From: CAZSIA01 sp045126355
Lineage (GTDB): Bacteria; Bacillota_I; Bacilli_A; Acholeplasmatales; Anaeroplasmataceae
NCBI GenBank assembly: GCA_045126355.1
Contig: JBGVOE010000121.1
Span: forward strand, 1-16,004
DNA: 16,004 nt
Reading direction: 5' to 3'
Shown here: positions 6,516-14,645 of the stretch, in pieces
How the letters are laid out: the number at the start of each line of letters is the position of its first letter
Numbering within the stretch: position 1 is the first letter of the stretch
Notes under the pieces: generated by a model
The model's input: the letters and a program-made list of their open reading frames with translations, nothing else
What the model was told of the DNA's origin: nothing
The model's database searches: none
Program-made: the position numbers and the translations under genes

Positions 6516-7584
6516 CGTTATCAATTCCAAAAATATCTAATTGAGTATAAGGATTGAAACGTTCTGGAGTTTGAGTTACTCTCATCCATTTCGCACTTCT
6601 TCCTGTTCCAAGTGGTGAAATCTTTCCTTCATCTCTTAATCTTTGTAATGTTCTATTAATAGTTGAATCACTTACATATGGGTGTTTCGCTCTTATATCG
6701 TCTTTTGTAAAGATTTGTGGAACACGATAAATTGTATTTTCAATATTATCGCTTTTGTTTAATTTACTATCATATTCATAATCACGAATTAATTTTTCTA
6801 ATTTTTCATAATTTTCTAATAAATGATTAATAATAAATTCAGTTAAAGGTTCTGTATGAGCAAACCCTGAAGCCCAATTATAATTAGCCGCTATAACATG
6901 TTGATTGAATTCTTGATAATTATTATAAATAAACTCGAAGAAACTTTCGTACATATTGATATCAAAACATTCTCTAAATAATAATACATAAATTAATAAT
7001 AAACCAGTTATTTCAGTATCATTTTTAAATGGTTTAATATTTATAAAATCAATATAGAAATTAACTACTAATGATACTATTTCATATTGATTAGTAGATA
7101 ATAGGTCTGTATATAAATCTAAGATTTGTTTAACATCTTCTCTTTTACTAATGTTTTTATATTCTGTTAATAAATTTTGTTGATATGAAACCTTACTAGT
7201 TTCAAATTTAACTTGTTTAACATCTTTATATAATCTAGAAGCAAGTGATAATACACCATTTGGAATTAATTCAAAATCATGGGCACTTTCTACACTTATT
7301 TCTAAAATCTTTTTAATATTAGCTACTATCTTTTCATCATTTGTTTTAGGAGCTGAGTTCTTATTTATTAATAATCTTAGTCTATTTTCAGTAATATTTA
7401 AATTTAAAAGTTTTGTAATAAAGAATGTATCTTTAGCTATTGTTTGTTTTGCGATATATACTCTATCAGCTTTTAAGATATTATGATAGTAAAATTCTTT
7501 ACCTTTATATTGATATAATTTAATTAATTTCATTACCTCATCATTACGGTAATTTATTCTTTTTATATTTGCTAATGCGTTCAT
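6505..7584 (-). CDS. Fic-fold protein with degenerate active site and C-terminal winged helix
   Basis: About 359 residues. The helical layout and the segment FINIKPFKNDTEITGLLLI align with the Fic core, normally HPFx(D/E)GN(G/K)RxxR. Counting from the GTG at 7593, the catalytic His is Lys187 and the GNGR anion-hole segment is replaced (KPFKNDTEI, 187-195), so AMP or other nucleotide transfer is not expected. The C-terminal 294-340 region (TKDDIRAKHPYVSDSTINRTLQRLRDEGKI, given as a pattern: helix-turn-helix plus wing) resembles the winged helix common in Fic regulators, suggesting DNA binding. GGTGAG at 7591-7596 overlaps GTG7593 and lies just before ATG7584, which is therefore the likelier start. 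The PHP gene overlaps its 3' end. Fold assignment is moderately sure; the function is unknown. Confidence 0.75.
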   Translation of the reverse strand: MNALANIKRINYRNDEVMKLIKLYQYKGKEFYYHNILKADRVYIAKQTIAKDTFFITKLLNLNITENRLRLLINKNSAPKTNDEKIVANIKKILEISVESAHDFELIPNGVLSLASRLYKDVKQVKFETSKVSYQQNLLTEYKNISKREDVKQILDLYTDLLSTNQYEIVSLVVNFYIDFINIKPFKNDTEITGLLLIYVLLFRECFDINMYESFFEFIYNNYQEFNQHVIAANYNWASGFAHTEPLTEFIINHLLENYEKLEKLIRDYEYDSKLNKSDNIENTIYRVPQIFTKDDIRAKHPYVSDSTINRTLQRLRDEGKISPLGTGRSAKWMRVTQTPERFNPYTQLDIFGIDNDEE

Positions 7585-7708
7585 CTTTCTCACCGAAAGT
7601 TATTTTATCATAAATTTCCAACTAATCATAGTCATTTTTTTAAATATGAATATATTTTTTTCTATTTTTATTTATTAATTATTATCTAAACTTATTCAAT
7701 GATAATAT

Positions 7709-10129
7709 TTACTTCCTTTTTTCAATCTTCTTCTTAACTTCAGCTATTACTACTGTTAAAATTGATATTCCTATAGCTATAAAAAGTAAATTTAAAGGTA
7801 GTGGTTTTAATTTAAATAATGTATTAACTTTATCAATATATACTACCATGATTTGTAAAATCATTCCAATTACAAATGATAAATTAAGAAATTTGTTTTT
7901 AAACGTGTTTTTATTAAAAATAGTATAATCACTACTACAATTATAAGAATGTAGTAATTGAGCCGTTGAAATCGTTATAAAGGCCATTGTCGTTGCGTAT
8001 ATAGAATTAATTCTTAAACCAATTAAATACGATATAACAGTTAATAATCCAATTACAATTCCCATAAAGAAAATATCAATAGTTAACTTCTTATCAAAAA
8101 AACTTTCTTCTTTTTTTCTAGGAGCCTTCTTCATCAAATCATTACTAGGATTCATAACTCCTAAACCAAAAGCTGGAAGTGAATCTGTAATAATATTAAT
8201 CCATAATAAGTGAATCGCTAGTAAAGGTATTCCTAAATCAATTTTAGTAATTAATGATGTTAAAGTTATTATTAAAATTGTTAAAACTTCACCAATATTA
8301 CTTGATAACAAATATTTACAACAACGCTTTATATTTTCATATATACCTCTTCCGTTTTTTATCGCTTTTATAATCGTATTATAATTAGAATCAACTAATA
8401 TTATATCAGCACAATCTTTACTTATTTCAGCGCCACTTCCCATCGCACAACCTATATCAGCTACTTTAAGAGCAGGAGCGTCATTTATTCCATCACCTGT
8501 CATAGCTACAACCATTCCTTTTCTTTGCCAGGCCTCAACAATTCTTACTTTATCAATCGGTTCTACTCTTGCATATACATTATATTTTTCAATAACTTTA
8601 TCTAATTCAATATCGCTTAATTTATCTAATTCTTCTTTACTCATCACTTCGTTAATTGATTTTATTATATTTAATTTTTCTGCTACAAATGCTGCAGTTT
8701 TTTTATGATCTCCTGTAATCATGATTGTTCTTACACCTGCGGTATTAGCGCTCACAATTGTTTGAATTACATCTTTTCTTACTAAATCTTGCATTCCAAT
8801 TAAACAAATAACTTCATCTACTGTAGCTAATGCTATTACTCGATTGCCTTCATTCATCATGTAGTTAAATGCTTCATATATTTCGTTTTTAGGCTTGTTT
8901 TTTACCATTGTGACTACTTTATCGAATGCACCTTTATAAATCAATTTTTCGCCAAATTTATAAGTGAATAAGACGCTCATATATTTATCTGTAGAATTAA
9001 ATGGTTTAACCTTATTTATTTGGTAATTTGGAATAGGATTATTTAAATTTAGAAGCATTTCGATAATTGCTTTATCAATTGGGTCTGATAAGTCTTCATC
9101 ATTAATTTTTACACTTATATATAAATAGTCTAATAATGTTTTACTTAAATTATTAAATTCAGTACTTCTAAATAATTTATTTTCATAAACCATTACTATT
9201 TTTTGCTTATTTTCAGTTAATGTACCAGTCTTATCAGTACAAACAATATTTGAACATCCTAAAGTTTCAACACTAGCTAGTTTTTTTACAATTGCATTTT
9301 CCTTTGCCATCTTCCCAACACCTATTGCAAGGCAAACTGTAACTACAGTAGCAAGTCCTTCTGGTATAGCAGCTACAGCAAGTGATACAGCGGATTTAAA
9401 GGCTTCGATTAAACTGATTTTTAACGCTAATTCAATAAAGAATACGATTATACAAATAAAAATGGCAAATAAGCCAATTATTTTAGCGATTTGAGCTAAT
9501 TTGATTTCTAAAGGTGTTAATTCTTCTTTTGCTTTTATAATTTCATTAGCTATTTCTCCTACCTTACTTTTCATTCCAATTTTCTTAACAATAGCAATTC
9601 CATTACCGTTTGTTATATAAGTACCAGAATATATTAAATCATTAATCTTCTTTTCAATAGGGATACTTTCACCAGTTAAAATAGACTCATCAATACACAA
9701 ATCATAGGCTTTTAGAATTTGCATATCACAATCAATCATTTCCCCTTTTTTTAATATAACAATATCATCAATTGTTAAATAAGAAGGGTCAATATCAATT
9801 TCTTTTTCGCCTCTTATAACCTTCACTTTATGATTAGATAGTTTTTTTAATCCATCTAATGTTTTATAAGCTTTTATTTCTTGGACTGCCCCAATAGTAG
9901 CGTTTATAAATAAAATTAAAATTATAATTAATGTTTCAAATAATGAATCTCTATCAACTATTAAATTTATTAATGCAGCAATAATTAGTATAATTACTAA
10001 CCAATCATTAAATTCATTTATAAACACAATAAAAAAATTAGGTCTATTATGTTTTTTTAATTCGTTTAACCCATATAATTTTTGATTTTGTTTAACTTCT
10101 AAATCATTTAAACCCTTATATTTATTCAA
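7709..10129 (-). CDS. P-type Ca2+-transporting ATPase (class II), membrane
   Basis: About 806 residues, a cytoplasmic-membrane cation pump of the P2A/P2B type. Residues counted from GTG10138: actuator TGES (155-158), M4 AAIPEGL (E260, the SERCA Ca-site glutamate), phosphorylation site DKTGT (D302), a short nucleotide domain with KGAFD, ITGDHKKTA, and the hinge TGDGINDAPAL. M5 has NIGEV and M6 has NIITDSLPA, corresponding to SERCA Ca-ligand positions (N..E and TD). M7-M10 follow, so the protein is complete. Ca2+ is the likeliest substrate; Mn2+ or Na+ cannot be excluded. It lies on the same strand as, and 125 nt from, the Fic-fold gene, with no convincing terminator between. Start: GTG10138 overlaps the GAGGTG Shine-Dalgarno, so TTG10129 is preferred. 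Confidence 0.92.
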   Translation of the reverse strand: MNKYKGLNDLEVKQNQKLYGLNELKKHNRPNFFIVFINEFNDWLVIILIIAALINLIVDRDSLFETLIIILILFINATIGAVQEIKAYKTLDGLKKLSNHKVKVIRGEKEIDIDPSYLTIDDIVILKKGEMIDCDMQILKAYDLCIDESILTGESIPIEKKINDLIYSGTYITNGNGIAIVKKIGMKSKVGEIANEIIKAKEELTPLEIKLAQIAKIIGLFAIFICIIVFFIELALKISLIEAFKSAVSLAVAAIPEGLATVVTVCLAIGVGKMAKENAIVKKLASVETLGCSNIVCTDKTGTLTENKQKIVMVYENKLFRSTEFNNLSKTLLDYLYISVKINDEDLSDPIDKAIIEMLLNLNNPIPNYQINKVKPFNSTDKYMSVLFTYKFGEKLIYKGAFDKVVTMVKNKPKNEIYEAFNYMMNEGNRVIALATVDEVICLIGMQDLVRKDVIQTIVSANTAGVRTIMITGDHKKTAAFVAEKLNIIKSINEVMSKEELDKLSDIELDKVIEKYNVYARVEPIDKVRIVEAWQRKGMVVAMTGDGINDAPALKVADIGCAMGSGAEISKDCADIILVDSNYNTIIKAIKNGRGIYENIKRCCKYLLSSNIGEVLTILIITLTSLITKIDLGIPLLAIHLLWINIITDSLPAFGLGVMNPSNDLMKKAPRKKEESFFDKKLTIDIFFMGIVIGLLTVISYLIGLRINSIYATTMAFITISTAQLLHSYNCSSDYTIFNKNTFKNKFLNLSFVIGMILQIMVVYIDKVNTLFKLKPLPLNLLFIAIGISILTVVIAEVKKKIEKRK

Positions 10130-10142
10130 TCTTAACACCTCA
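10127..10142 (-). promoter_or_regulatory. Ribosome binding site that decides a TTG start (ATPase)
   Basis: On the minus strand GAGGTG is followed after 6 nt by TTG (10129-10127). The GTG within the Shine-Dalgarno itself (10138) is in frame but is an unlikely initiator, the same arrangement as in the recombinase gene. Confidence 0.65.
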
Positions 10143-10160
10143 AAAAATTATATGAAAAAT

Positions 10161-10196
10161 AAAGAAAAAAAGACTTCAGCATTAAAACTAAAGTCT
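10161..10196 (-). terminator. Rho-independent terminator of the amylase gene
   Basis: A 9-bp stem with one T-G pair (10171-10179 with 10188-10196) and an 8-nt loop is followed on the minus strand by a T-run (10170-10161). It separates the amylase gene from the ATPase gene. Confidence 0.85.
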
Positions 10197-10204
10197 ATAA
10201 GTTT

Positions 10205-12448
10205 TTATCCACCGTTTTCATTACCAATATAAATTTCGTCTGCTTCATATTTGAATTTTACATAAAAATCATATATTCCGCCCTTATTACATTTTACTCC
10301 ATAATTAGGACTAGATGAGAAATTAGCATATTGACCATATTTAGAAAGATTATCTTCATTCCATTCTACGTTATTTATTAAATCGACTAATATAATAACA
10401 TCACCTGCTTCTAATTTAACATTATCTGCAAAATGTTGAGCAAATCCTTCAAATTCATCAACAGGTTTTAATTTAACAATTCTAACTAACCCATCCTTAC
10501 TAGTAATTTTAAGTGCATAATTAGCATTAAAATCTTCTTCCGCACTTCCTTGACTTATTTTACCTGTTTTAAAGACAGCTACTCCTCTACTCTCTAATGT
10601 TAGATTACAACCATCACTACTCGCTCCATTAATACTAAATTCAATATCTAAATCACCATTTGGACATAAATCTTTAATCTCTAATTTTTTCTCACTATAG
10701 TTAAATGCAACATATACTACTTCATTTTTATATCTAAAACTAATAATACTTCCTTGATTTGCATAATCAGAATGCATTTGCATCTCACCTAAAGAAATAA
10801 TAGGATTTTTTGTTCGATAATTGATCAATTCCTTATACGCATTATAAATTGAATTTTTATCCATTATTTGTTCTTCTACAACTGGATTTGTCTCATTATA
10901 ATTAGGCCAATCATTTTTCATATTGTTAGCTAAAATAGAACCATCTTCTAATATAGTTGTAAATACGCTCTCTAAAGTAATTGAAGAATTTTTAAAATTC
11001 ATCGGTAATCTAATTTGTGAATCTAAAATCTTTTTATTAGTTGTAGTTTTATTTTCACCATACATTCCAACTTCATCACCATAGTAGATAAATGGAATTC
11101 CGCTACGCAAAGTTATCATAGCAGCATATAATTTTAACGCTTTTAATTCTTCTTGTGCACTTAATGTATGATTACCACTACTATCCTTATACGAATCATA
11201 AATATATGAGCGTGCTCTCGTAACATCATGATTTCCACTCATAAAAGTTGGAATCCAGTTAGGATTAAGATCGATTAATTCATTAGTATTTCCAACAATA
11301 GTATCATCAAAATAGACTCTTCCATCATTACCGCCCCAGGCATTTTTTGTAGTAACTGCACCTAATCCTTTTTGCCATGAATCAAAGTCAAATTCCGCAT
11401 CAAAAACTTCCGCATACATTTTCACTTCATTTTGTCCCGAAAAATTTTCTCCTAATAAATAAACGTCAGGATTAATTTCTTTTAAATGGTTTCCTAATTC
11501 TTTGAAAAACTTATTATTTAATTTAACAGAATCTTCACTTGATGATATTTCATTTGGATCAAATAGATGTTTTACCGCATCAAATCTAAACCCATCTGCT
11601 CCTATTCCCATCCAAAAATCAAATACCTTATAAATCGCTTCTTGTAATTTTTTACTTTGGTAATTTAAATCAGGCATTGCTTGTCCAAATGCAGCAAAAT
11701 AAGTTTTATTTGTATCTTTATCAGTATAAAATCTTGCAGTATTACCCATTGAACTAGTAGTGCCATAAGAAATATTAGGATTTTTTTCTTGATAATACTG
11801 ACTATATTCTCTATCGCCTTCCAAGTATTTTAAAAACCATTCATGATTGTCTGATGTATGATTGATTGGCATATCTAATATAATTTTCAGATCCATACTA
11901 TGAGCTTTATCTACTAAAGATAAATAGTCATCAATACTTCCAATTTTAGAGTCAATTTTATAAAATGAAGTAATATCATAGGCATGATATGACTCACTTT
12001 CCATAATTGGACTTAACCAAATGATATCACAGCCTAAATTTTTGATATAATCAAGTTTTTCTTCTAAACCAGCTAAATCTCCATAGCCATCCTTATTATG
12101 GTCAAAAAAAGAATATATTAAGACCTGATAAGCATTGTGAGGCTTATCTTTATCTACACCAATGCTTTTAATGTTTTTATATAAGTTTTCTTTTGTATAA
12201 ACAGCACTACATTTACTGCATATAGAAACTTCTTTTACTTCATTTACCATTAGAATATGTTCTTCAATATCTTTTTTATCGCCACATTCACATTCTAACC
12301 AATGATTTTCTTTATCAAAATTAGCTACATATTGATGTATATGTTCTTCTGAAACAGTAGTTTTATCTTCTTTGGTAGCTTCATCGCTACAAGCATTTAC
12401 AACAAAAATATTAAATAAAAGTATTAATAAAAGTATAATTTTTTTCAT
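10205..12448 (-). CDS. Alpha-amylase family (GH13) lipoprotein
   Basis: A 747-residue surface lipoprotein that should hydrolyse alpha-glucans outside the cell. The lipid signal peptide (1-19) ends in VNAC with Cys20 as lipidation site. Residues 36-80 carry a His/Cys-rich module (HIH, HW, CEC, C77xxC80), possibly a small metal-stabilised fold. The GH13 barrel runs from about 105: the Ca-binding DHNKDGYGD loop (116-124), region I DMPINH (192-197), region II GFRFDAVKH with nucleophile D290, region III GENF with acid/base E334, and region IV GNHD with D408. The loop DxNxDGxGD is typical of the oligo-1,6-glucosidase/neopullulanase side of the family. A beta-rich C-terminus (about 640-747) may bind sugar or support the domain. 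GAGGTG lies 8 nt before ATG12448. No sugar transporter is adjacent. Exact substrate unknown. Confidence 0.92.
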   Translation of the reverse strand: MKKIILLLILLFNIFVVNACSDEATKEDKTTVSEEHIHQYVANFDKENHWLECECGDKKDIEEHILMVNEVKEVSICSKCSAVYTKENLYKNIKSIGVDKDKPHNAYQVLIYSFFDHNKDGYGDLAGLEEKLDYIKNLGCDIIWLSPIMESESYHAYDITSFYKIDSKIGSIDDYLSLVDKAHSMDLKIILDMPINHTSDNHEWFLKYLEGDREYSQYYQEKNPNISYGTTSSMGNTARFYTDKDTNKTYFAAFGQAMPDLNYQSKKLQEAIYKVFDFWMGIGADGFRFDAVKHLFDPNEISSSEDSVKLNNKFFKELGNHLKEINPDVYLLGENFSGQNEVKMYAEVFDAEFDFDSWQKGLGAVTTKNAWGGNDGRVYFDDTIVGNTNELIDLNPNWIPTFMSGNHDVTRARSYIYDSYKDSSGNHTLSAQEELKALKLYAAMITLRSGIPFIYYGDEVGMYGENKTTTNKKILDSQIRLPMNFKNSSITLESVFTTILEDGSILANNMKNDWPNYNETNPVVEEQIMDKNSIYNAYKELINYRTKNPIISLGEMQMHSDYANQGSIISFRYKNEVVYVAFNYSEKKLEIKDLCPNGDLDIEFSINGASSDGCNLTLESRGVAVFKTGKISQGSAEEDFNANYALKITSKDGLVRIVKLKPVDEFEGFAQHFADNVKLEAGDVIILVDLINNVEWNEDNLSKYGQYANFSSSPNYGVKCNKGGIYDFYVKFKYEADEIYIGNENGG

Positions 12449-12468
12449 TTTAAAACACCTCTACTTCA

Positions 12469-12488
12469 TAATATATTGTAATATATTA
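12469..12488 (-). promoter_or_regulatory. Palindrome at the amylase promoter, candidate operator
   Basis: A perfect inverted repeat of 9-bp arms TAATATATT/AATATATTA with a 2-bp centre lies 21-40 bp upstream of the amylase start. It overlaps a plausible -10 sequence (TATTAT on the minus strand). Its position suits a repressor site, but the arms are pure A/T, so an ordinary promoter composition effect is possible. Confidence 0.4.
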
Positions 12489-12500
12489 CTTACTTTTTAG

Positions 12501-12538
12501 CAAATTTAAAAACGAATCTCTATAAATAGAAATCCGTT
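12501..12538 (-). terminator. Rho-independent terminator of the TGS-kinase gene
   Basis: A 12-bp stem with two G-U pairs (12511-12522 with 12527-12538) and a 4-nt loop, followed by a short T-rich run on the minus strand. A T-run also follows on the plus strand (12537-12542), so it could act in both directions. Confidence 0.8.
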
Positions 12539-12550
12539 TTTTAAAATTAT

Positions 12551-14188
12551 TTATTTCTTATAAAAGGAAGAACCACCGATAAACTCTCTTAAAATTGAGT
12601 TACATGGAATCCAATCATCCTCGATATCTTTAAAATACTTTAAGAATTTAATTAAACGATTAGCTTGTATATAATAAGGACTTTCGCTATCAATTTCTTC
12701 AAGCATTGGTAAAGCATATTTTTTCATAACGCATAATTCATATGTTAGTTCAGAATTAAAGACGAAATTAACGCCTTCTTGATTATCATAAATCCATCTA
12801 AATTCACCACGTCTTACACTAGGCCACATTGATAATGTCTCCTCAGCTTTACTATTACGGAATTTTTTATCTCTAACCATTCTTCTAAGTAGTCTAATAT
12901 CAGTTATACTAATTGGATTATGATCATCTAGATGTAATTGAGCTTGAGGTGCAATATAAATTTTATATTTTTGATGTGATGTAATTGATGGTGTTAAATC
13001 ATCATTTAAAGCATGAATTCCTTCAATTAAAATTGGACATTTTTCATCAATTTGAACAGTTTTACCCCACTCACGTTTACCAGTTTGAAAGTTAAAGATA
13101 GGTAAAGTTACTTCTTCACCATTAATTAAGGCAAACATTTGTTCATTAAATAAATCGATATCTAAAGCTTCTAAATGTTCTAAATCAGGTTTGCCTTCAG
13201 CATCTAGTGGAGCTTCATGTCTACCTTTATAATAGTCATCAATTGATATCATTAAAGGGGTAATTCCACGTGCCATTAATTCAATTCTTACTCGATTAGT
13301 AAATGTTGTTTTACCACTTGAAGATGGTCCTGCAATTGCAATTAGGCGAATTGAATCTATATTTGCTTTTATTTGATTACCTAATTCAGCTAACATTGCA
13401 TTATGTTTTGTTTCACAAAGATTAATAAATTCTACTTCTTTTCCTTCTTCAATCATTTTATTCATTAAAGATACATAACTACCTTTAACAATATCACCCC
13501 AGTGATTAGCTTGACGAAGTGCTTTTGAAAATGTAGGCGCGTCTTTAAACTCAGGAATAATTCCTCCAACTTCAGCTCTTGGATATTGTAAAATAAGACC
13601 TTTATCATATAATCTTAATTTATATTCTTTAATATAACTTGTTCTTGGAACCATATAACCAAACATATAGTTCATATATCCATTACATTCATAAAAATGA
13701 ACTGTATCTTCTGGTCTGTATTTTAAGATATTAGCTTTATCTAAATAACCTAAAGATTCATAAATTTTTAGTGCTTCATCCTTTTTCATTGTAATTCGTT
13801 TAATAGGATAATCCGCACCTATAATACGGTCAACTTCATCTTTAATGTTCTTTAATGTTTTAAAATTCATTGGTCCAACGTTTTTAACTTCAATGAAAAA
13901 TGATCTAGAAATACTATAATTGATTACTACTTGAGCTTCTGGATAAATGTTTTTAACAGCCATTGTAATTAAATATCTAATTGAAGTACTATAAACATTC
14001 ATTGCTTCAACATTTGTTAAATCTAAAAATTCAATATTACAATCTTTTTTAACTACATATGATAATTCTCTAATTCGATTATTTACTTTAGCGCAATAAG
14101 CTACTACTTTTAATTCATTAGCTAATTCTTCTAATGAAATTTCCCTATTTTTTTCTACTACTTTATTATTTACGTTTAATTTAATCAT
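12551..14188 (-). CDS. Uridine kinase-like nucleoside kinase with N-terminal TGS domain
   Basis: A 545-residue cytoplasmic protein. Residues 1-60 resemble a TGS domain, and about 65-150 resemble the second N-terminal domain of threonyl-tRNA synthetase. The kinase domain starts at about 280, with Walker A GPSSSGKTT (287-295), ISIDDYY (substrate/Mg region, about 315-320), and LIEGIHALND, as in uridine kinase/phosphoribulokinase-like enzymes. The same fusion is widespread in Firmicutes and Thermotogae and is usually annotated as uridine or nucleoside kinase; the nucleoside is not determined here. The HxxxH zinc pair of the tRNA synthetase editing domain is not visible (the segment reads STSIRYLI), so editing is unlikely. 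AAAGGAG lies 7 nt before ATG14188; a good promoter lies about 60 bp upstream. With deoB it suggests nucleoside salvage. Confidence 0.85.
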   Translation of the reverse strand: MIKLNVNNKVVEKNREISLEELANELKVVAYCAKVNNRIRELSYVVKKDCNIEFLDLTNVEAMNVYSTSIRYLITMAVKNIYPEAQVVINYSISRSFFIEVKNVGPMNFKTLKNIKDEVDRIIGADYPIKRITMKKDEALKIYESLGYLDKANILKYRPEDTVHFYECNGYMNYMFGYMVPRTSYIKEYKLRLYDKGLILQYPRAEVGGIIPEFKDAPTFSKALRQANHWGDIVKGSYVSLMNKMIEEGKEVEFINLCETKHNAMLAELGNQIKANIDSIRLIAIAGPSSSGKTTFTNRVRIELMARGITPLMISIDDYYKGRHEAPLDAEGKPDLEHLEALDIDLFNEQMFALINGEEVTLPIFNFQTGKREWGKTVQIDEKCPILIEGIHALNDDLTPSITSHQKYKIYIAPQAQLHLDDHNPISITDIRLLRRMVRDKKFRNSKAEETLSMWPSVRRGEFRWIYDNQEGVNFVFNSELTYELCVMKKYALPMLEEIDSESPYYIQANRLIKFLKYFKDIEDDWIPCNSILREFIGGSSFYKK

Positions 14189-14248
14189 AAATTAACTCCT
14201 TTCAAACAGCTCTAATGAAACCGCTTTCTTTTTATAGGCTGTGTAATC

Positions 14249-14276
14249 ATTATAACAAATTAATATGCTAAGTCAA
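14249..14276 (-). promoter_or_regulatory. Sigma-A type promoter of the TGS-kinase gene
   Basis: On the minus strand TTGACT (14276-14271) and TATAAT (14254-14249) are separated by 16 bp. The implied leader is about 54 nt. CAGC/GCTG segments within it could pair, but I see no known riboswitch. Confidence 0.7.
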
Positions 14277-14452
14277 ATAAAATGATTCAGAAAATTTAAT
14301 TTAAAAGCATCTTAGACATAATTCGATTTTATTAGACATAAATAATTTATTATTTATACAGTAAATAAACCTAAATATTTCAAGTTAAAAGGTTTTAAAT
14401 TATCAGTATAATTCATTAATTAAATAAGCAATTACGATATTTAAATAAGATT

Positions 14453-14490
14453 ATCTAATATTAAAAACTAGATAAGGTTTGAAAATATTT
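14453..14490 (-). repeat. Hairpin repeat element A, copy A5 (inverted)
   Basis: On the minus strand the leader AAATATTTTCAAACCT precedes the hairpin arms ATCTAGT and ATTAGAT (one mismatch). The order matches A1-A4, but it lies 9.5 kb away and in the opposite orientation. Confidence 0.75.
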
Positions 14491-14564
14491 CAAAGTGCTA
14501 GTAATATATATTATTATGTTTAGTAATTATTATAATCTTAAAAATTAATAAATGTAAATTTATC

Positions 14565-14600
14565 ATCTAGTATTAAAGACTAGATAGGTTTTGAAATATT
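14565..14600 (-). repeat. Hairpin repeat element A, copy A6 (inverted)
   Basis: On the minus strand AATATTTCAAAACCT is followed by perfect arms ATCTAGT/ACTAGAT (14585-14579 and 14571-14565). The leader agrees with A1 over the whole ATTTCAAAACCT stretch. It follows the degV terminator as A1 follows the deoB terminator. Confidence 0.8.
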
Positions 14601-14602
14601 TT

Positions 14603-14638
14603 TTAAAATAAAAATGAGCTGTTATTACTAACAACTCA
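14603..14638 (-). terminator. Rho-independent terminator of degV
   Basis: A 10-bp stem with one G-U pair (14615-14624 with 14629-14638), 4-nt loop, followed by a T-run on the minus strand (14614-14610). It begins 7 nt after the degV stop codon. Confidence 0.88.
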
Positions 14639-14645
14639 CTTATTA

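Larger units (their letters stand above)
14277..14602. other. Spacer between degV and the TGS-kinase gene
   Basis: No gene is visible here. The part from 14277 to 14450 shows nothing I can name. The rest holds two minus-strand copies of hairpin element A. Confidence 0.6.
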
